In this document: piece after piece, positions 12,301 to 26,500 of the stretch
Layout of the letters: every line of letters starts with the position of its first letter
How positions within the stretch are numbered: position 1 is the first letter of the stretch
NCBI RefSeq assembly: GCF_900105945.1
Contig: NZ_FNSO01000001.1
Coordinates: forward strand, 248,001-312,000
Reading direction: 5' to 3'
DNA from: Amycolatopsis tolypomycina
Lineage (GTDB): Bacteria; Actinomycetota; Actinomycetes; Mycobacteriales; Pseudonocardiaceae
DNA: 64,000 nucleotides
Program-made: the position numbers and the translations under genes
The notes under the pieces: model-generated
Seen by the model: the letters and a program-made list of their open reading frames with translations, nothing else
What the model was told of the DNA's origin: nothing
Databases searched by the model: none

Positions 12301-14543
12301 GATCACTGCGCCGCGACGACGGCGGGCTCCGGCGCCTGCTGGCCTCGGCCGCCGAGCTGTACGTCCGCGGCGTGGCCGTGGACTGGGCCGCGATGGTGCC
12401 CGAAGCCGGCTGGGTCGACCTGCCGACGTACGCCTTCGACCGGCGTCACTTCTGGCTGCAGGAGGCCGAGACCGCCGAAGCCGCCGAAGGTGCGGACGGC
12501 GAGTTCTGGACCGCGATCGAACAGTCCGATGTGGACAGCCTGGCCGAGCTGCTCGACCTCGGCCCCGAACAGCGCGGGGCGCTCAGCACCGTCGTGCCCG
12601 TGCTCGCCGGGTGGCGGGACCGGCGCCGCGAGCGCTCGACCGCGGAGAAGCTGCGCTACCACGTCACCTGGCAGCCCCTGGAACGCGAGGCCACCGGCGT
12701 GCCGGGCGGGCGCTGGCTGGCCGTCGTCCCGGCCGGCACCACCGGTCCGCTCCTGGCGGAGCTGGCCGGGCAGGGCCTCGACCTCGTCCGGCTGGAGATC
12801 GGGACGCCTTCGCGGGCCGAGCTGGCCGCGCGGTTGCGGAGTGTCCTCGCGGAGCACGACTTCGCCGGGGTGCTGTCGCTGCTGGCCCTCGACGGCGGCC
12901 CCGCGGACGCCACCGAGATCACCGCGGCGACCCTTGCCCTGGTCCAGGCCCTGGGCGACACCGGCGTCGCCGCGCCGCTGTGGTGCCTCACCTCCGGCGC
13001 CGTGAACATCGGCATCCAGGACGCCGTCACCGCACCGGCCCAGGCCGGTGTCTGGGGCCTCGGCCGCGCCGTCGCGCTGGAACGCCTCGACCGGTGGGGC
13101 GGCCTGATCGACCTGCCCGCCGTGGCCGACGCGCGGACCGCCCAGGCCCTGCTCGGTGTCCTGAACGGCACCGGCGGCGAGGACCAGCTCGCGATCCGGC
13201 GGTCCGGCGTCTACCACCGGCGGCTGGTCCGCAAGCCGGCGCCGGACGGGCCGGGCAGGTGGGAACCGCGGGGCACGGTCCTGGTGACCGGCGGGGCCGA
13301 AGGGCTCGGCCGCCACGCCTCGGTCTGGCTCGCGCGGTCCGGTGCCGAACGGCTCATCGTCACCGGCGACGGCGTCGACGACCTGCGGAACGAGCTGGCC
13401 GAGACGGGCACCACGGTCGAGTTCTGCGCCGACCGGGACGCCCTGGAACGGCTGGTGGCGGCCTCCGCGGTCACCGCGGTCGTGCACGCCGCCGACATCG
13501 CGCAGACCAGCGCCGTCGACGACACCGGGCGCGCCGACCTCGACGCGGTCTTCACCGCCAAGGTGACCACCGCGGTGTGGCTGGACCAGCTGTTCGAGGA
13601 CACCCCGCTCGACGCCTTCGTCGTGTTCTCCTCGATCGCCGGCATCTGGGGCGGCGGCGGGCAGGGCCCGGCCGGGGCGGCCAACGCCGTCCTCGACGCC
13701 CTGGTCGAGTGGCGCCGGGCCCGCGGCCTCAAGGCGACGTCGATCGCCTGGGGCGCCCTCGACGAGGTCGGCATCGGCATGGACGAGGCCGCCCTCGCCC
13801 AGCTGCGCCGCCGCGGTGTGCTGCCGATGGCGCCGCAGCTCGCGGTCACCGCGATGGTGCAGGCGGTCGCCGGCAACGAAAAGGCCGTGGCGGTGGCCGA
13901 CATGGACTGGGGTGCCTTCGTCCCCGCGTTCACGTCGGTCCGGCCCAGCCCGCTGTTCGCCGACCTGCCCGAGGCGAAGGCGATCCTGCAGGCCACGCAG
14001 GACGACGGCGAAGACGGCGACACGGCCGCGTCGCTCGCGGACTCCCTGCGGGCCGTCCCGGACGCCGAGCAGAACCGCATCCTGCTGAAGCTGGTCCGCG
14101 GGCACGCCTCGACCGTCCTCGGCCACAGCGGGGCCGAAGCCATCGGCCCGCGGCAGGCGTTCCAGGAGGTCGGCTTCGACTCCCTGGCCGCGGTCAACCT
14201 CCGCAACAGCCTGCACGCGGCCACCGGGCTCAAGCTGCCCGCGACGCTGATCTTCGACTACCCCACCCCGGAGGCGCTGGTCGGCTACCTGCGCGTCGAG
14301 CTCCTCCGGGAGGCCGACGACGGCCTGGACGGCCGGGAGGACGACCTCCGGCGGGTGCTGGCGGCCGTGCCGTTCGCCCGGTTCAAGGAGGCGGGCGTCC
14401 TGGACGCCCTGCTCGGCCTGGCCGAAGCGGAAGCCGGGCCGGCGCCGGAGGTCCCCGCCCCGGCCGCGGCCGACGACGCAGAACTGATCGACGCACTGGA
14501 CATCTCCGGTCTCGTGCAACGGGCCCTCGGGCAGACGAGCTGA
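393..14543 (+). CDS. rifA: RifA: rifamycin-type PKS, AHBA loading module and modules 1-3
   Basis: This 4716-residue type I PKS starts the ansamycin chain. The GTG at 393 is chosen because GAAAGG lies 12 bp upstream and the protein then begins directly with the adenylation domain; the open frame extends back into the P450 gene but has no other sensible start. Domains (rough residues): AMP-dependent ligase 1-510 ([11 protein letters not shown] near 166, conserved Lys 494) that activates AHBA; loading ACP with Ser 574 in GFTSL; module 1 KS (Cys 802), AT (GHSQGE, YASH, methylmalonyl), degenerate DH lacking the catalytic His (1480-1690), KR, ACP; module 2 KS, AT (GHSIGE, HAFH, malonyl), ACP with no reductive domain; module 3 KS, AT (methylmalonyl), dead KR (catalytic Tyr replaced, GPAGAAN), ACP; then a C-terminal docking tail from about 4640. 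It passes the chain to RifB. Confidence 0.97.
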   Translation: MRTDLIKPLHVALLENATRFAGKTAFADDHRAVTYGDLEARTRRLAGHLAGLGVRHGDRVAICLGNRVSTVESYYAVLRAGAVAVPLNPGSATAELAYPLTDSGATAVITDATQAARLRLAPGVRLLVTGDDVPAGAHSYDELAVTEPAEPAADDLDLDEPAWMFYTSGTTGLPKGVLSTQRNGLWSVASCYVPIPGLSAEDRVLWPLPLFHSLSHIACVLSATVVGATVRIADGSSADDVMRLLRAEDSTFLAGVPTTYHHLVRAARQSGFAAPSLRIGLAGGAVLGAGLRSEFEETFGVPLIDAYGSTETCGAITMNPPDGARVDGSCGLPVPGVGVRIVDPETGLDVPAGQEGEVWVSGPNVMLGYHNSPETTAAAMVEGWFRTGDLARRDDAGYFTIRGRIKELIIRGGANIHPGEVEAVLRTADGVADAAVGRAPHETLGEVPVAYVIPGPSGFDADALIEKCREQLSAYKVPERILEVAHIPRTASGKVRRGLLADEPGQLRYAAAEHEEQARQADESVAAALRARLSGLDEQAQRELLEDLVRTQAADVLGQPVPAGRAFRDLGFTSLAIVELRNRLTEHTGRWLPASAVFDHPTPSALATRVRDELLGLTRAVAEPVVTADPDEPIAIVGMACRLPGGVASPEDLWRLVANGVDAVSAFPDDRGWDLDSLIDPERARAGTSYVGQGGFLHDAGQFDAGFFGISPREAVAMDPQQRLLLETSWEALEHAGVDPIALQGTDTGVFSGLMGQGYGAGPVAEELEGFVTTGVASSVASGRVSYVLGLEGPAVTVDTACSSSLVAVHLAAQALRQGECSMALAGGVTVMATPGSFVEFSRQRALAPDGRCKAFAAAADGTGWSEGVGVVVLERLSVARERGHRVLAVLRGSAVNQDGASNGLTAPNGLSQQRVIRRALAAAGLAPSDVDVVEAHGTGTTLGDPIEAQALLATYGQERERPLWLGSLKSNIGHAQAAAGVAGVIKMVQALRHELLPPTLHVDKPTQEVDWSAGAVSLVTEAREWRRNGRPRRAGVSSFGVSGTNAHLIIEEAPLDEPAATPEAAVVPLVVSARSTESLSAQAERLAAFLEGDVSLTEVAGALVSRRAVLDERAVVVAGSREEAVAGLRALNAAGPATPGKVVWVFPGQGTQWAGMGRELLEESSVFAARIADCAAALEPWIDWSLLDVLRGEGDLDRVDVLQPACFAVMVGLAAVWESVGVRPDAVVGHSQGEIAAACVSGALSLEDAARVVALRSQAIAAELSGRGGMASVALSEGDVLPKLVDGVEVAAVNGPSSVVIAGDAQALDQTLEALSGEGIRVRRVAVDYASHTRHVEDIRDTLAEALAGIRAQAPAVPFYSTVTGEWVQDGTLAGEYWYRNLRNQVRFGTAATALIEQGHTVFVEVSAHPVLVQPISELAEAVGTLRRDDGGIRRLLTSMGELFVRGIDIDWTAMVPAAGWVDLPTYAFDHRHYWLESAEPAADGDSLLGTVVSTPGADRLTAVARWSRRAQPWAVDGLVPNAALVEAAIRLGDLAGTPFLTELTIDAPVVLPPRGSREVQLLVGEPGETRERSVEVFSREVDEPWTRHAHGTLARPAAAGVTDPVAAGDAGEVALDLRDADRYGIHPALLDAAVRTVVGDDLLPSVWTGVSLLAAGATAVTCTPTATGLRLTDPAGQPVLSVEAVRGTPFTPGQRATDSLFRVDWTEIPLPAAEAGFLPYEATSVEETLSTLQTWLANETETPFVVVTGDSTEPGAAAIWGLVRSAQAEHPGRIVLADLDDPSVLPAVVASGEPQIRVRDGVASVPRLVRIPPERDARPLDAEGTVLITGGTGTLGALTARHLVTAHGVRHLVLVSRRGEAPELRDELTALGASVTIAACDVADRAQLEAVLAAIPAAHPLTAVIHTAGVLGDGVVTELTPDRLATARRPKVDAARLLDELTRDADLAAFVLFSSAAGVLGNPGQAGYAAANAELDALAHKRNREGLPAVSIAWGYWAAVSGMTEHLTAADLRRNERIGMAGLPADEGMALLDAAIGTGGALVAAKFDVPALRAAAKSGGPIPPLLRGLAPLPRRTAAQTASLTERLAGLGETEQAEALLDLVRRHAAEVLGHAGAESVHSGRTFKDAGFDSLTAVELRNRLAAATGLTLSPAMIFDYPKPTALADHLRTKLFGASTPRRAEIGTAAAEEPIAIVAMACRFPGGVASPEDLWRLVADGVDAVTEFPADRGWDTDRLYHEDPDHEGTTYVRHGAFLDDAAGFDAGFFGISPNEALAMDPQQRLLLETSWELFERAAIDPTTLAGQDIGVFAGVNSHDYSVRMHHAAGVEGFRLTGGSASVLSGRVAYHYGIEGPAVTVDTACSSSLVALHMAVQALQRGECSMALAGGVMVMGTVETFVEFSRQRGLAPDGRCKAFADAADGTGWSEGVGLLLVERLSEAQRRGHQVLAVVRGSAVNSDGASNGLTAPNGPAQQRVIRKALAAAGLSTSDVDAVEAHGTGTTLGDPIEAEALLATYGQDRERPLWLGSVKSNLGHTQAAAGVAGVIKMVMAMRHGVLPRTLHVDRPSSHVDWSAGAVELLTENRDWASNGHPRRAGVSSFGIGGTNAHVVLEEVPAPTEAVAPEPAEYLVPVLLSARSAAGLRGQAARLAGFLGAEVSVPDVAHALATTRARLDHRAVVLAADREQLKADLTAFGASVVTGTPVEGKLAVLFTGQGSQWVGMGRELAGTFPVFRDAFEAACDAVDAHLGGRPLREVVFTDRELLDQTMYTQGALFAVETALFRLFESWGVRPDLLAGHSIGELAAAHVSGVLDLAEAGELVAARGRLMQALPAGGAMVAVQATEDEVTHLLGDAVCVAAVNGPDSVVLSGAEDAVLAVAAELADRGRKTKRLAVSHAFHSPLMEPMLAGFRAVAQRLTYRPGSLPVVSTLTGELAALDTADYWVGQVRNAVRFGDAVTELNTQGATTYLELGPGGALAAMALGTLGGPEQSCVATLRKNGAEVSDVLTALAELHVRGVAVDWTAVLDRPAAAVGTVLPTYAFQHERFWVGTDETPPVVAKPAEPVQDVLDLVRESAAVVLGHRDTGAFDVEKSFKDHGFDSLSAIKLRNRLRDFTGVELPSTLIFDYPNPAAVAAHLRAALLGERPAAPAVVTRDVSDEPIAIVGMSTRLPGGADSPEELWNLVAEGRDAISGFPVDRGWDLDGLYHPDPAHPGTSYTRTGGFLHDAAQFDAGLFGISPREALAMDPQQRLLLETSWEALERAGVDPLSARGSDVGVFTGIVHHDYVTRLREVPEDVQGYTMTGTASSIASGRVAYTFGFEGPAVTVDTACSSSLVAIHLAAQALRQGECSMALAGGATVMASPDAFLEFSRQRGLSADGRCKAYAEGADGTGWSEGVGVVVLERLSVARERGHRILAVLRGSAVNQDGASNGLTAPNGPSQQRVIRGALATAGLAPSDVDVVEGHGTGTALGDPIEVQALLATYGQDRETPLWLGSLKSNIGHTQAAAGVVGVIKMVMAMRNGVMPATLHAGERTSQVDWSAGAIEVLTEAREWPRGERPRRAGVSSFGASGTNAHLIIEEGPAEEPVADEPLSVVPLVVSARSTGSLTGQAGRLAAVLEHESLSGVARALVSGRATLNERAVVIAGSAGEAQAGLQAVARGEQAPGVVTGTAGKPGKVVWVFPGQGSQWLGMGRELLNSSPVFAARIADCAAALEPWTGWSLLDVLRGDADLLDRVDVVQPASFAMMVGLAAVWESLGLVPDAVLGHSQGEIAAACVSGALSLADAAKVVALRSQAIAVELAGRGGMASVALSEEDALARLAPWDGRVEVAAVNSPSSVVVAGDAQALGEALAALETDGVRVRRVAVDYASHTRHVEAIAETLDKSLSGISAQAPVISFYSTVLGGWLEDAVVDGDYWYRNLRQQVRFGPAVADLAGRGHTVFVEISAHPVLVQPLSEISDDAVVSGSLRRDDGGLRRLLASAAELYVRGVAVDWAAMVPEAGWVDLPTYAFDRRHFWLQEAETAEAAEGADGEFWTAIEQSDVDSLAELLDLGPEQRGALSTVVPVLAGWRDRRRERSTAEKLRYHVTWQPLEREATGVPGGRWLAVVPAGTTGPLLAELAGQGLDLVRLEIGTPSRAELAARLRSVLAEHDFAGVLSLLALDGGPADATEITAATLALVQALGDTGVAAPLWCLTSGAVNIGIQDAVTAPAQAGVWGLGRAVALERLDRWGGLIDLPAVADARTAQALLGVLNGTGGEDQLAIRRSGVYHRRLVRKPAPDGPGRWEPRGTVLVTGGAEGLGRHASVWLARSGAERLIVTGDGVDDLRNELAETGTTVEFCADRDALERLVAASAVTAVVHAADIAQTSAVDDTGRADLDAVFTAKVTTAVWLDQLFEDTPLDAFVVFSSIAGIWGGGGQGPAGAANAVLDALVEWRRARGLKATSIAWGALDEVGIGMDEAALAQLRRRGVLPMAPQLAVTAMVQAVAGNEKAVAVADMDWGAFVPAFTSVRPSPLFADLPEAKAILQATQDDGEDGDTAASLADSLRAVPDAEQNRILLKLVRGHASTVLGHSGAEAIGPRQAFQEVGFDSLAAVNLRNSLHAATGLKLPATLIFDYPTPEALVGYLRVELLREADDGLDGREDDLRRVLAAVPFARFKEAGVLDALLGLAEAEAGPAPEVPAPAAADDAELIDALDISGLVQRALGQTS

Positions 14544-14576
14544 CCGCCGATGGCGAACGAATCGTGGAGGAAGAAC

Positions 14577-17500
14577 ATGTCCGCGCCGAACGAGCAGATC
14601 GTTGACGCACTGCGCGCCTCGCTGAAGGAGAACGTCCGCCTCCAGCAGGAGAACGCCGCCCTCGCCGCGGCCGCCGCGGAGCCCGTCGCGATCGTCTCCA
14701 TGGCCTGCCGCTACGCCGGCGGGATCCGCGGCCCGGAGGACTTCTGGCGCGTGGTGTCCGAAGGCGCCGACGTCTACACCGGCTTCCCCGAAGACCGCGG
14801 CTGGGACGTCGACGGCCTCTACCACCCGGACCCCGACAACCCCGGGACGACGTACGTGCGGGAAGGCGCCTTCCTGCACGACGCGGCCCAGTTCGACGCC
14901 GGGTTCTTCGGCATCTCGCCGCGCGAGGCCCTCGCCATGGACCCGCAGCAGCGGCAGCTCCTGGAGGTGTCCTGGGAGACCCTCGAACGCGCGGGCATCG
15001 ACCCGCATTCGGTGCGCGGCAGCGACATCGGCGTCTACGCCGGGGTCGTGCACCAGGACTACGCCCCGGACCTCAGCGGGTTCGAGGGCTTCATGAGCCT
15101 GGAACGCGCCCTGGGCACGGCGGGCGGCGTCGCCTCCGGCCGGGTCGCCTACACGCTCGGGCTCGAAGGCCCCGCCGTCACCGTCGACACGATGTGCTCG
15201 TCGTCGCTGGTCGCGATTCACCTTGCCGCACAAGCGCTTCGCCGCGGTGAGTGCTCGATGGCACTGGCCGGCGGCTCGACCGTGATGGCGACGCCGGGCG
15301 GGTTCGTCGGCTTCGCGCGGCAGCGGGCGCTGGCCTTCGACGGGCGCTGCAAGTCCTACGCCGCGGCCGCCGACGGCTCCGGCTGGGCCGAAGGCGTCGG
15401 CGTGCTGCTGCTGGAGAAGCTCTCCGTGGCTCGTGAGCGCGGGCACCAGGTCCTGGCCGTCATCCGCGGCAGCGCGGTCAACCAGGACGGTGCGTCGAAC
15501 GGCCTGACCGCGCCGAACGGTCCCGCGCAGCAGCGGGTCATCCGCAAGGCCCTCGCCAGCGCCGGCCTGTCACCGTCCGATGTGGACACCGTGGAGGGGC
15601 ACGGCACCGGCACGGTCCTCGGCGACCCGATCGAGGTGCAGGCCCTGCTGGCCACCTACGGGCAGGACCGCGAGCGGCCGCTCCTGCTCGGCTCGGTCAA
15701 GTCCGTCGTCGGCCACACGCAGGCGGCGTCCGGCGTGGCCGGCGTGATCAAGCTGGTCCAGTCGCTGCGGCACGGGCAGCTCCCGGCGACCCGGCACGTC
15801 GACGCGCCCACGCCGCAGGTCGACTGGTCGTCCGGCTCGATCGAGCTGCTCACCGAGGGCCGCGAGTGGCCGCGCAACGGCCACCCGCGCCGCGGTGCCG
15901 TCTCCGCGTTCGGCGCCAGCGGCACCAACGCGCACATGATCCTCGAAGAAGCACCCTCCGACGAGCCGGCGGTCGAAGAGTCTGCGCCCGCGGGGGTGGT
16001 GCCGCTGGTCGTGTCGGCGGCGACCGCGGCCTCGCTGGCTGCCCAGGCCGGGCGGCTGGCGGAGGTCGACGGGGTCTCCCTGGCGGACATGGCCGGGACG
16101 CTCGTGTCCGGCCGCGCGATGCTCAGCGAACGCGCGGTCGTCGTGGCCGGGTCGAGCGAAGAAGCCGTGACCGGGCTGCAGGCGCTGGCCCGCGGGGAGA
16201 GCGCGCCCGGCCTGCTCAGCGGCCGCGGCTCGGGTGCCCCGGGCAAGGTCGTCTGGGTCTTCCCCGGCCAGGGCACGCAGTGGGCCGGGATGGGCCGCGA
16301 GCTCCTCGACGCTTCGCCGGTGTTCGCCGCGCGGATCGCCGAGTGCGAAGCCGCGCTCGGCCGCTGGGTCGACTGGTCGCTGACCGACGTCCTGCGCGGC
16401 GACGCCGACCTGGACCGGGTCGACGTCGTGCAGCCCGCGAGCTTCGCCGTGATGGTCGGGCTCGCCGCGGTGTGGGCTTCGCTCGGCGTCGAACCCGAGG
16501 CCGTGGTGGGTCACTCGCAGGGCGAGATCGCCGCCGCGTGCGTCTCGGGTGCGCTGTCGCTGGACGACGCCGCGAAGGTGGTTGCCCTGCGCAGCCAGGC
16601 CATCGCGGCTTCCCTGGCCGGTCGCGGCGGGATGGCCTCGGTCGCGTTGAGCGAGGAAGACGCGGCCGCCCGGATCGAGCGGTGGGCCGGCCGCGTGGAG
16701 GTCGCGGCCGTCAACGGGCCGACGTCCGTGGTCATCGCCGGAGACGCCGAGGCCCTCGACGAAGCTCTCGACGCGCTCGACGACCAAGGCGTCCGGATCC
16801 GGCGCGTGGCCGTGGACTACGCGTCCCACACCAAGCACGTCGAAGCCGCCCGTGACGCACTGGCCGAGATGCTCGGCGGGATCCGCGCGCAGGCCCCGGC
16901 GGTGCCGTTCTACTCGACCGTCACCGGCGAGTGGGTGGACGACGCCGGCGTGCTCGACGGCGGCTACTGGTACCGCAACCTGCGTCGCCAGGTCCGGTTC
17001 GGCCCCGCCGTGGCCGACCTGATCGAGCAGGGCCACCGGGTGTTCGTCGAGGTCAGCGCGCACCCGGTGCTGGTCCAGCCGATCAACGAGCTGGTCGACG
17101 ACGCCGTCGTGACCGGGACGCTGCGGCGCGAGGACGGCGGCCTCCGGCGCCTGCTGGCCTCGGCGGCCGAGCTGTTCGTGCGCGGCGTGACCGTCGACTG
17201 GACCGGCGTGCTGCCGCCCTCCCGGCGCGTCGCACTGCCGACGTACGCCTTCGACCACCAGCACTACTGGCTGCAGCTGGGCGGCTCGGCGACCGACGCC
17301 GGGTCGCTCGGCTTGGCCGGCGCCGACCACCCGCTGCTCGGCGCGGTCGTGCCGCTGCCGCAGTCCGACGGGCTCGTGTTCACCTCGCGGCTGTCGCTGA
17401 AGACGCACCCGTGGCTGGCCGGGCACGCGATCGGCGGGGTCGTGCTCATCCCGGGCACGGTGTACGTCGACCTCGCCCTGCGCGCCGGGGACGAACTCGG

Positions 17501-20500
17501 CTTCGGCGTCCTCGAAGAGCTCGTCATCGAGGCGCCGCTGGTGCTCGGCGAGCGTGGCGGCGTCCGGGTGCAGGTCGCGGTGAGCGGGCCGACCGAAACC
17601 GGCTCGCGCGCGGTCGACGTCTTCTCCATGCGGGACGACGGCGACGAATGGGTCCGGCACGCGACCGGCCTGCTGGGCGAGTCGACGTCACGGGAGCCGG
17701 ACCGCTTCGACTTCGCCGCCTGGCCGCCCGCGGGGGCGGAGCCGATCGACGTCGAGAACTTCTACGCCGACCTCACCGAGCGCGGCTACGCCTACAGCGG
17801 CGCCTTCCAGGGCATGCGGGCGGTCTGGCGCCGCGGTGACGAGGTCTTCGCCGAGGTCGCGCTGCCCGACGACCACCAGGAAGACGCCGGGAAGTTCGGC
17901 CTCCACCCCGCGCTGCTCGACACGGCCCTGCACACGAACGCCTTCGCCAACCCCGGCGACGACCGCAACGTGCTGCCGTTCGCGTGGAACGGCCTGGTCC
18001 TGCACGCCGTCGGCGCGTCGGCGCTGCGGGTGCGGGTCGCGCCGGGCGGGCCGGACGCGCTGACGTTCCAGGCCGCCGACGAGACCGGTGGCCTGGTCGT
18101 CACCATGGATTCGCTGGTGTCCAGGGAAGTCTCGGCCGCGCAGCTGGAGACGGCGGCGGGCGAGGAACGCGACTCGCTGTTCCAGGTCGGCTGGGTCGAC
18201 CTGGAACAGGGAATCGCAAGCGTGGCCACGGACCACGTCGAGGTCCTGGAGGCCGCCGGCGGGGAGCCCCTTGAGCTGACCAGCCGGGTGCTGGCAGCCG
18301 TGCAGGCGTGGCTCGAAAGCGCGGCCGAGGAAGCCCGGCTCGTCGTGGTGACCCGCGGCGCCGTGCGCGAGGTGACCGACCCCGCCGGGGCTGCCGTGTG
18401 GGGCCTGGTCCGGGCCGCGCAGGCGGAGAACCCGGGCCGGATCATCCTGGTCGACACCGACGGTGACCTGCCGCTGGGTGCGCTGCTGGGCAGTGGTGAG
18501 CCGCAGATCGCCGTGCGCGGCGGGGCTTTCTCCGTCCCGCGGCTGTCCCGGGCCACCGGCGAAGCGGCGGACGGGGTGTTCAGTCCGGAAGGGACAGTGC
18601 TGCTCACCGGCGGCACCGGCTCGCTGGGCGCGCTCGTGGCCAAGCACCTGGTCGCCCGGCACGGCGTCCGGCGGCTGGTGCTCGCGAGCCGGCGTGGCGT
18701 GGCCGCGGAAGACCTCCTCGCGGAGCTGGCCGAGCAGGGCGCGAGCGTGTCCGTGGTCGCGTGCGACGTCGCCGACCGCGACCAGGTCGCCGCGCTGCTG
18801 GCCGAGCACCGCCCGACCGGCCTCGTGCACCTGGCCGGTCTGCTGGACGACGGCGTCATCGGGGCACTGAACCGGGAGCGGCTGGCCGGGGTGTTCGCCC
18901 CCAAGGTCGACGCCGTCCAGCACCTCGACGCGCTGACCCGCGACCACGACCTCGACGCCTTCGTCGTGTTCTCCTCGGCGGCCGCGCTCATGGGCTCGGC
19001 CGGGCAGGGCAACTACGCGGCGGCCAACGCCTTCCTCGACGGCCTGATGGCTTCGCGCCGCGCCGCGGGCCTGCCGGGTGTCTCCCTGGCGTGGGGCCTG
19101 TGGGAGCAGGCCGACGGCCTCACCGCCCACCTCAGCGCGACCGACCAGGCCCGGATGAGCCGCGGCGGCGTGCTGGCCATGACCCCCGCCGAGGCTCTCG
19201 ACAGCTTCGACATCGGCCTGGCCGCCGAGCAGGCGCTGCTGGTGCCGATCAAGCTCGACCTGAAGACCCTGCGCGGCGGCGGAGACGTTCCGCACCTGCT
19301 GCGCGGCCTGGTCCGCGCGAGCCGCCGGGTGACGCGGACGGCGGCGGCGAGCGGCGGTGGCGGCCTGCTCGGCAAGCTCGCCGGGCGGCCCGCCGAGGAA
19401 CAGGAAGGCGTCCTGCTGGGCATCGTCCAGGCCGAGGCGGCCGCGGTGCTCGGCTTCACCGCCCCGAGCTGGCCCAGGGCACCCACGGGTTCAGCGACCT
19501 CGGCTTCGACTCGCTGACCGCGGTCGAGCTGCGGAACCGGCTGAGCGCGGCGACGGGCGTCAAGCTGCCCGCCACGCTCGTCTTCGACTACCCGACACCG
19601 GTCGCGCTCGCCCGCCACCTGCGCGAGGAGCTGGGCGAGACGGTCGCGGGCGCGGCGGCCACGCCGGTGACCACCACCAAGGCGGACGCGGACGAGCCGA
19701 TCGCCATCGTCGGCATGGCCTGCCGCCTGCCCGGCGGCGTCATGAGCCCGGACGACCTGTGGCGGATGGTCGCCGAAGGCCGCGACGGCATGTCGCCGTT
19801 CCCCGAAGACCGCGGCTGGGACCTGGAGGGCCTGTTCGACTCGGACCCGGAACGTCCGGGAACGGCCTACATCCGCCAGGGCGGCTTCCTGCACGAGGCC
19901 GCGTTGTTCGACCCGGGCTTCTTCGGGATCTCGCCGCGCGAAGCCCTGGCCATGGACCCGCAGCAGCGGCTGCTGCTCGAAGCGTCCTGGGAAGCCCTGG
20001 AGCGCGCGGGCATCGACCCGACCAAGGCCCGCGGGGACGCCGTCGGCGTCTTCTCCGGCGTCTCCATCCACGACTACCTCGAGTCCCTGAGCAACATGCC
20101 CGCCGAACTCGAAGGCTTCGTCACCACCGCCACCGCCGGCAGCGTCGCCTCGGGCCGCGTCTCCTACACCTTCGGGTTCGAGGGCCCGGCCGTCACGGTG
20201 GACACGGCGTGCTCGTCGTCGCTGGTCGCGATCCACCTGGCCGCGCAGGCGCTGCGGGCGGGGGAGTGCTCGATGGCACTGGCCGGCGGGGTCGCCGTGA
20301 TGGGCTCGCCGATCGGCGTGATCGGCATGTCGCGGCAGCGGGGCATGGCCGAGGACGGCCGGGTCAAGGCCTTCGCCGACGGCGCGGACGGCACGGTCCT
20401 GTCCGAGGGTGTCGGGATCGTCGTCCTCGAACGGCTTTCGGTGGCCCGTGAGCGCGGGCACCAGGTGCTCGCCGTGCTGCGGGGCAGCGCGGTCAACCAG

Positions 20501-23500
20501 GACGGCGCTTCGAACGGCCTGACCGCCCCGAACGGGCCTTCGCAGCAGCGGGTGATCCGGGCGGCACTGGCGGGCGCCGGCCTGCGACCGTCCGATGTGG
20601 ACGTCGTCGAGGCGCACGGCACCGGCACGGCGCTGGGTGACCCGATCGAGGCCCAGGCCCTGCTGGCCACCTACGGCAAGGACCGTGAGACGCCGTTGTG
20701 GCTCGGCTCGCTGAAGTCGAACGTCGGCCACACCCAGGCCGCCGCGGGCGTCGCCGCCGTCATCAAGATGGTGCAGGCGCTGCGGCACGACGCCCTGCCG
20801 CCGACCCTGCACGTCCAGGAGCCCACCAAGCAGGTGGACTGGTCCGCGGGCGCGGTCGAGCTGCTGACCGAGGGCCGCGAGTGGGCCCGCAACGGCCACC
20901 CGCGCCGGGCCGGCGTCTCGTCGTTCGGCATCAGCGGCACCAACGCGCACCTGATCCTCGAAGAGGCGCCCGCCGGCGAAACCCCCGAGGCCGACGTGCC
21001 CGACGGCGTGGTGCCCGTGGTGATTTCCGCGCGCAGCACCGGTTCCCTGGCGGGCCAGGCCGGACGGCTGGCGGCGTTCCTCGACGGGGACGTCTCGCTG
21101 GCCCGCGTGGCGGGTGCCCTGCTGTCGACCCGCGCGACGCTGACCGACCGGGCCGTCGTCGTGGCGGAATCCGCCGAGGAGGCTCGCGCGGGACTGACCG
21201 CGCTGGCCCGCGGCGAGAGCGCGCCCGGCCTGGTCAGTGGCACCGCGGGCATGCCGGGCAAGACCGTCTGGGTGTTCCCCGGCCAGGGGACCCAGTGGGC
21301 CGGCATGGGCCGGGAGCTCCTGGACACGTCCCCCGTGTTCGCCGAGCGGGTCGAAGAGTGCGCGGCCGCGCTGGAGCCGTGGATCGACTGGTCCCTGCCG
21401 GACGTCCTGCGCGGCGAGACCGGCCTGCTGGACCGGGTCGACGTGCTGCAGCCCGCGAGTTTCGCCGTCATGGTCGGGCTCGCGGCCGTGTGGGCGTCGG
21501 TGGGTGTCGTGCCGGACGCGGTCCTGGGCCACTCCCAGGGCGAGATCGCCGCGGCCTGCGTGTCCGGCGCACTGTCCCTCGAGGACGCGGCCAAGGTCGT
21601 CGCGTTGCGCAGCCAGGCGATCGCGGCGGAGCTGTCGGGTCGCGGTGGCATGGCGTCGGTGCAGTTGGGCCACGACGAGGTGGCTGCTCGGCTGGCGCCG
21701 TGGGAGGGCCGTGTCGAGATCGCGGCGGTGAATGGGCCGTCGTCGGTGGTGGTTGCGGGTGACGCTGAAGCGCTCGCCGAGGCTGTCGAAGCTCTCGGCG
21801 GTCGTCGGGTGGCGGTGGATTACGCGTCCCACACCCGGCACGTGGAAGACATCGAGGGCACGCTCGCCGAGACCTTGGCCGGGATCGACGCGCAGGCACC
21901 CGTGGTGCCGTTCTTTTCGACGGTGACCGGCGAGTGGGTGCAGGGCGGTGTCCTGGACGGCGGCTATTGGTACCGGAACTTGCGTAACCAGGTTGGGTTC
22001 GGCGCTGCGGTCGAGGCGTTGATCGAGCAGGGGCATGGCGTGTTCGTCGAGGTCAGTGCGCACCCGGTGCTGGTGCAGTCGATCAGTGAACTCGCCGACG
22101 CTGTTGGGACGCTGCGGCGGGACGACGGCGGGTTGCGGCGGCTGCTGACGTCGATGGCCGAGCTGTTCGTCCGCGGCGTCCCGGTCGACTGGACCACGAT
22201 GGCGCCGCCCGCGCGCGTCGAGCTGCCGACGTACGCCTTCGACCACCAGCACTTCTGGCTCAGCCCGCCCGCCGCGGCCGACGCGCCCGCGCTCGGCCTG
22301 GCCGGGGCCGGCCACCCACTGCTGGGTGCCGTCCTGCCGCTGCCGCAGTCGGACGGCCTCGTGTTCACCTCGCGCCTGTCGGTCCGGACGCACCCGTGGC
22401 TGGCCGACGGCGTCCCGGCAGCCGCGCTCGTGGAGCTGGCCGTGCGGGCCGGTGACGAAGCCGGGTGCCCGGTCCTCGACGACCTGACCGTCGAGTCTCC
22501 GCTCGTCCTGCCCGAAAGCGGCGGCCTGCGCGTGCAGGTCGTGCTCGTCGAGCGCACGGTCGAGGTGTATTCCCAGCGCGAAGGCGACGAGGACTGGACC
22601 CGGAACGCCACCGGGCACCTGTCCGCCACGGCTCCGGCGCACGAGCCGTTCGACTTCACCGCCTGGCCCCCGGCCGGCGCGCAGGAGGCCGACGGTCTCT
22701 GGCGGCGTGGCAGTGGCGAGAACACCGAGATCTTCGCCGAGGTCGCCCTGCCGGAAGACGCCGGCGCGTTCGGCATCCACCCCCTGCTGCTGGACGCGGC
22801 CGTGCGTCCGGTCCTCGCGGAGGGCGAGGAGCCGGCGCAGTGGCACAGCCTGGTTCTGCACGCCGCGGGCGCCTCGGCCCTGCGGGTGCGGCTGGTGCCC
22901 GGCGTGTCCTTCGAAGCGGCCGACGAAACGGGTGGCCTGGTCGTCACCGCTGGTCCGGTGGTGGGCCGGGAACTCTCGGCCGGGCGGACCCGCGCCGGCT
23001 CGCTGTACCGGGTCGACTGGACCGAACTGCCCCTTGTGGACGGTGCGGTGCCGGACCGGGTGGTCGAAGCCTTCGGCGAGGAGCCACTGGACCTGACCGC
23101 CCGGGTGCTGGAAGCCGTGCAGGCGTTCCTCACCGAAGCGGCGGAAGACGCGCGGCTGCTCGTGGTGACCCGCGGTGCCGTCCCGGCCGGCGACGGCGTG
23201 GTGACCGACCCGGCCGGAGCGGCCGTGTGGGGCCTGGTCCGGGCCGCCCAGGCGGAGAACCCGGACCGCATCTTCCTGGTCGACACCGACGGCGAGATCC
23301 CGGCCCTGACCAGCGACGAGCCGCAGCTCGCGGTGCGCGGCGGGAAGTTCTTCGTGCCCCGGATCGCCCGCGCGGAGCAGAGCGGGGAGCCCGTGTTCCG
23401 CCCGGACGGGACGGTCCTGATCTCGGGTGCCGGCGCGCTCGGCGGCCTGGTGGCCCGGCGCCTGGTGGAGCGCCACGGGGTGCGGAGGCTGGTCCTGGCC

Positions 23501-26500
23501 TCCCGGCGCGGCCGGGACACCGAGGGCGTGGCCGATCTGGACGCGGACGTTTCGGTGGTGGCCTGTGACGTCTCCGACCGCGCTCAGGTGGCCGCACTGC
23601 TCGACAAGCACCAGCCGACCGCCATCGTGCACACCGCCGGTGTCCTCGACGCCGGTGTCATCGGGACGCTCGACCGCGAGCGGCTGGCCCGGGTCTTCGC
23701 GCCGAAGGTCGACGCCGTCCGGCACCTCGACGACCTGACCCGGGACCGGGACCTCGACGCCTTCGTCGTCTACTCCTCGGTTTCCGCCGTGTTCATGGGC
23801 GCGGGCAGCGGCAGCTACGCCGCGGCCAACGCCTTCCTGGACGGCCTGATGGCGAACCGCCGGGCGGCCGGCCTGCCGGGCCTGTCGCTGGCCTGGGGCC
23901 TGTGGGACCAGAGCACCGGCATGGCCGCCAACACCGACGAGGCCACCCGCGCCCGGATGAGCCGCCGCGGCGGCCTCCAGATCATGACGCAGGCCGAGGG
24001 CATGGACCTGTTCGACGCCGCCCTCGGCTCGAGCGAGTCGCTGCTGGTGCCCGCCAAGCTGGACCTCCGCGCGGGCGGGACCGTGCCGCACATGCTGCGC
24101 GGCCTGGTCCGCCCTGGCCGCAGGCAGGCCCGGACAGCGTCCACTGTGGACGGCAGGCTGGCCGGTCTCAGCCCGGCCGACCAGCTCACCCGGCTCCTCG
24201 ACCTGGTCCGGGCGCAGGTGGCGGTCGTGCTCGGGTACGCCGACGCGAGTGCCGTCCGCGTGGACACCGCCTTCAAGGACGCCGGCTTCGACTCGCTGAC
24301 CGCGGTCGAACTGCGCAACCGGCTGCGCGAGGCGACCGGGCTGAAGCTGCCCGCCACGCTGGTCTTCGACTACCCGAACCCCCAGGCCCTGGCCAAGTTC
24401 CTGCGCGAAGAACTCGGCGGCGCGGCCGAGCCGGCGGTGACCACGACGGCCGCGAAGGCCGACCTCGGCGAGCCGATCGCCATCGTCGGCATGGCCTGCC
24501 GCCTGCCGGGCGGGGTCACCGGCCCCGAGGACCTCTGGCGGCTGGTGGCCGAGGGCCGGGACGCCGTCTCGGAGTTCCCCGCCGACCGCGGCTGGGACAC
24601 CGACGGCCTGTACGACCCGGACCCGGCGGTCCCGGGCAAGACCTACACCCGGCACGGCGGGTTCCTGCACGAAGCCGGCCTCTTCGACGCGGGCTTCTTC
24701 GGGATCTCGCCGCGCGAGGCCGTCGCGATGGACCCGCAGCAGCGGCTCCTGCTGGAGACGTCCTGGGAGGCCATGGAAGACGCCGGGGTCGACCCGCTTT
24801 CGCTCAAGGGCGACGACGTCGGCGTGTTCACCGGCATGTTCGGCCAGGGCTACGTCGCGCCGGGGGACAGCGTCGTCACCCCGGAGCTGGAGGGCTTCGC
24901 GGGCACCGGCGGTTCGTCGAGCGTGGCGTCCGGCCGCGTGTCGTACGTGTTCGGCTTCGAAGGCCCGGCGGTGACGATCGACTCGGCGTGCTCGTCGTCG
25001 CTGGTCGCGATGCACCTCGCCGCGCAGTCGCTGCGCCAGGGCGAATGCTCGATGGCCCTGGCGGGCGGCGCGACCGTGATGGCGAACCCCGGGGCGTTCG
25101 TGGAGTTCTCCCGCCAGCGCGGCCTCGCCGTGGACGGGCGCTGCAAGGCGTTCGCCGCCGCGGCCGACGGCACCGGCTGGGCCGAAGGCGTCGGCGTGGT
25201 CATCCTCGAACGGCTGTCGGTGGCCCGCGAACGCGGCCACCGGATCCTGGCCGTGCTGAGCGGCAGCGCGGTCAACCAGGACGGCGCTTCGAACGGCCTC
25301 ACCGCCCCGAACGGGCCTTCGCAGCAGCGGGTGATCCGCCGGGCGCTGGTGAGCGCCGGGCTGGCACCGTCCGATGTGGACGTCGTCGAGGCGCACGGCA
25401 CCGGCACCACCCTGGGTGACCCGATCGAGGCCCAGGCCCTGCTGGCGACCTACGGCAAGGACCGTGAGACGCCGTTGTGGCTGGGCTCGCTCAAGTCGAA
25501 CATCGGCCACGCGCAGGCCGCGGCGGGGGTCGCGGGCGTGATCAAGATGGTCCAGGCCCTGCGCCACGAGGTTCTGCCGCCGACACTGCACGTCGACGAA
25601 CCGACGCCCGAGGTCGACTGGTCCGCCGGTGCCGTCGAACTGCTGACGGAGGCTCGCGAGTGGCCGCGCACCGGCCGTCCGCGCCGGGCCGGGGTGTCCG
25701 CGTTCGGCGTCAGCGGCACGAACGCCCACCTGATCCTGGAAGAGGCGCCCGCCGAAGAGCCGGTGCCCACGCCCGAGGTGCCGGTGGTGCCGGTGGTGGT
25801 TTCCGCCCGCGGCACGGCTTCCCTGGCCGCTCAGGCGGGCCGGCTCGCCTCGCTGGTCGAGGGTGACGTCCCGCTGGCGGGCGTCGCCCGGGCGCTGGTG
25901 ACCGACCGGGCCGCGCTGACCGAGCGCGCGGTCGTCGTCGCGGGTTCCCGCGAGGAAGCCGTGACGGGCCTGGCCGCGCTGGCCCGCGGCGAAGACACGG
26001 CCGCGGTGGTCACCGGCCGGGCGGGTTCGCCGGGCAAGCTCGTCTGGGTCTTCCCGGGCCAGGGCTCCCAGTGGGCGGGCATGGGCCGTGAGCTCCTCGA
26101 CGAGTCTCCGGTGTTCGCCGCGCGGGTCGCCGAATGCGCGGCCGCGCTGGAACCGTGGGTCGACTGGTCGCTGCTGGACGTCCTGCGCGGCGAAGGTGAC
26201 TTGGACCGCGTCGACGTGGTGCAGCCCGCGAGCTTCGCGGTGATGGTCGGCCTGGCCGCGGTGTGGCAGTCCGCGGGGGTGCGGCCGGACGCCGTCGTCG
26301 GCCACTCCCAGGGCGAGATCGCCGCCGCCTGCGTGTCGGGAGCGTTGTCGCTGCCGGACGCGGCCAAGGTCGTCGCGTTGCGCAGCCAGGCGATCGCCAC
26401 CCGGCTGGCCGGCCACGGCGGCATGGCCTCGGTCGCGTTGAGCGAAGAAGACGCGACCGCGTGGCTGGCGCCGTGGGCCGACCGGGTCCAGGTGGCCGCG

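Noticed and set aside
14550..14576. rifB start at ATG 14550
   Set aside because: It lies 7 bp after the rifA stop without a good ribosome-binding site; GGAGGAAG before ATG 14577 is far better.
19460..19470. Programmed -1 ribosomal frameshift in rifB
   Set aside because: There is no slippery heptamer of the usual type, the shift lies in the middle of a conserved ACP, and a single missing base explains it better.
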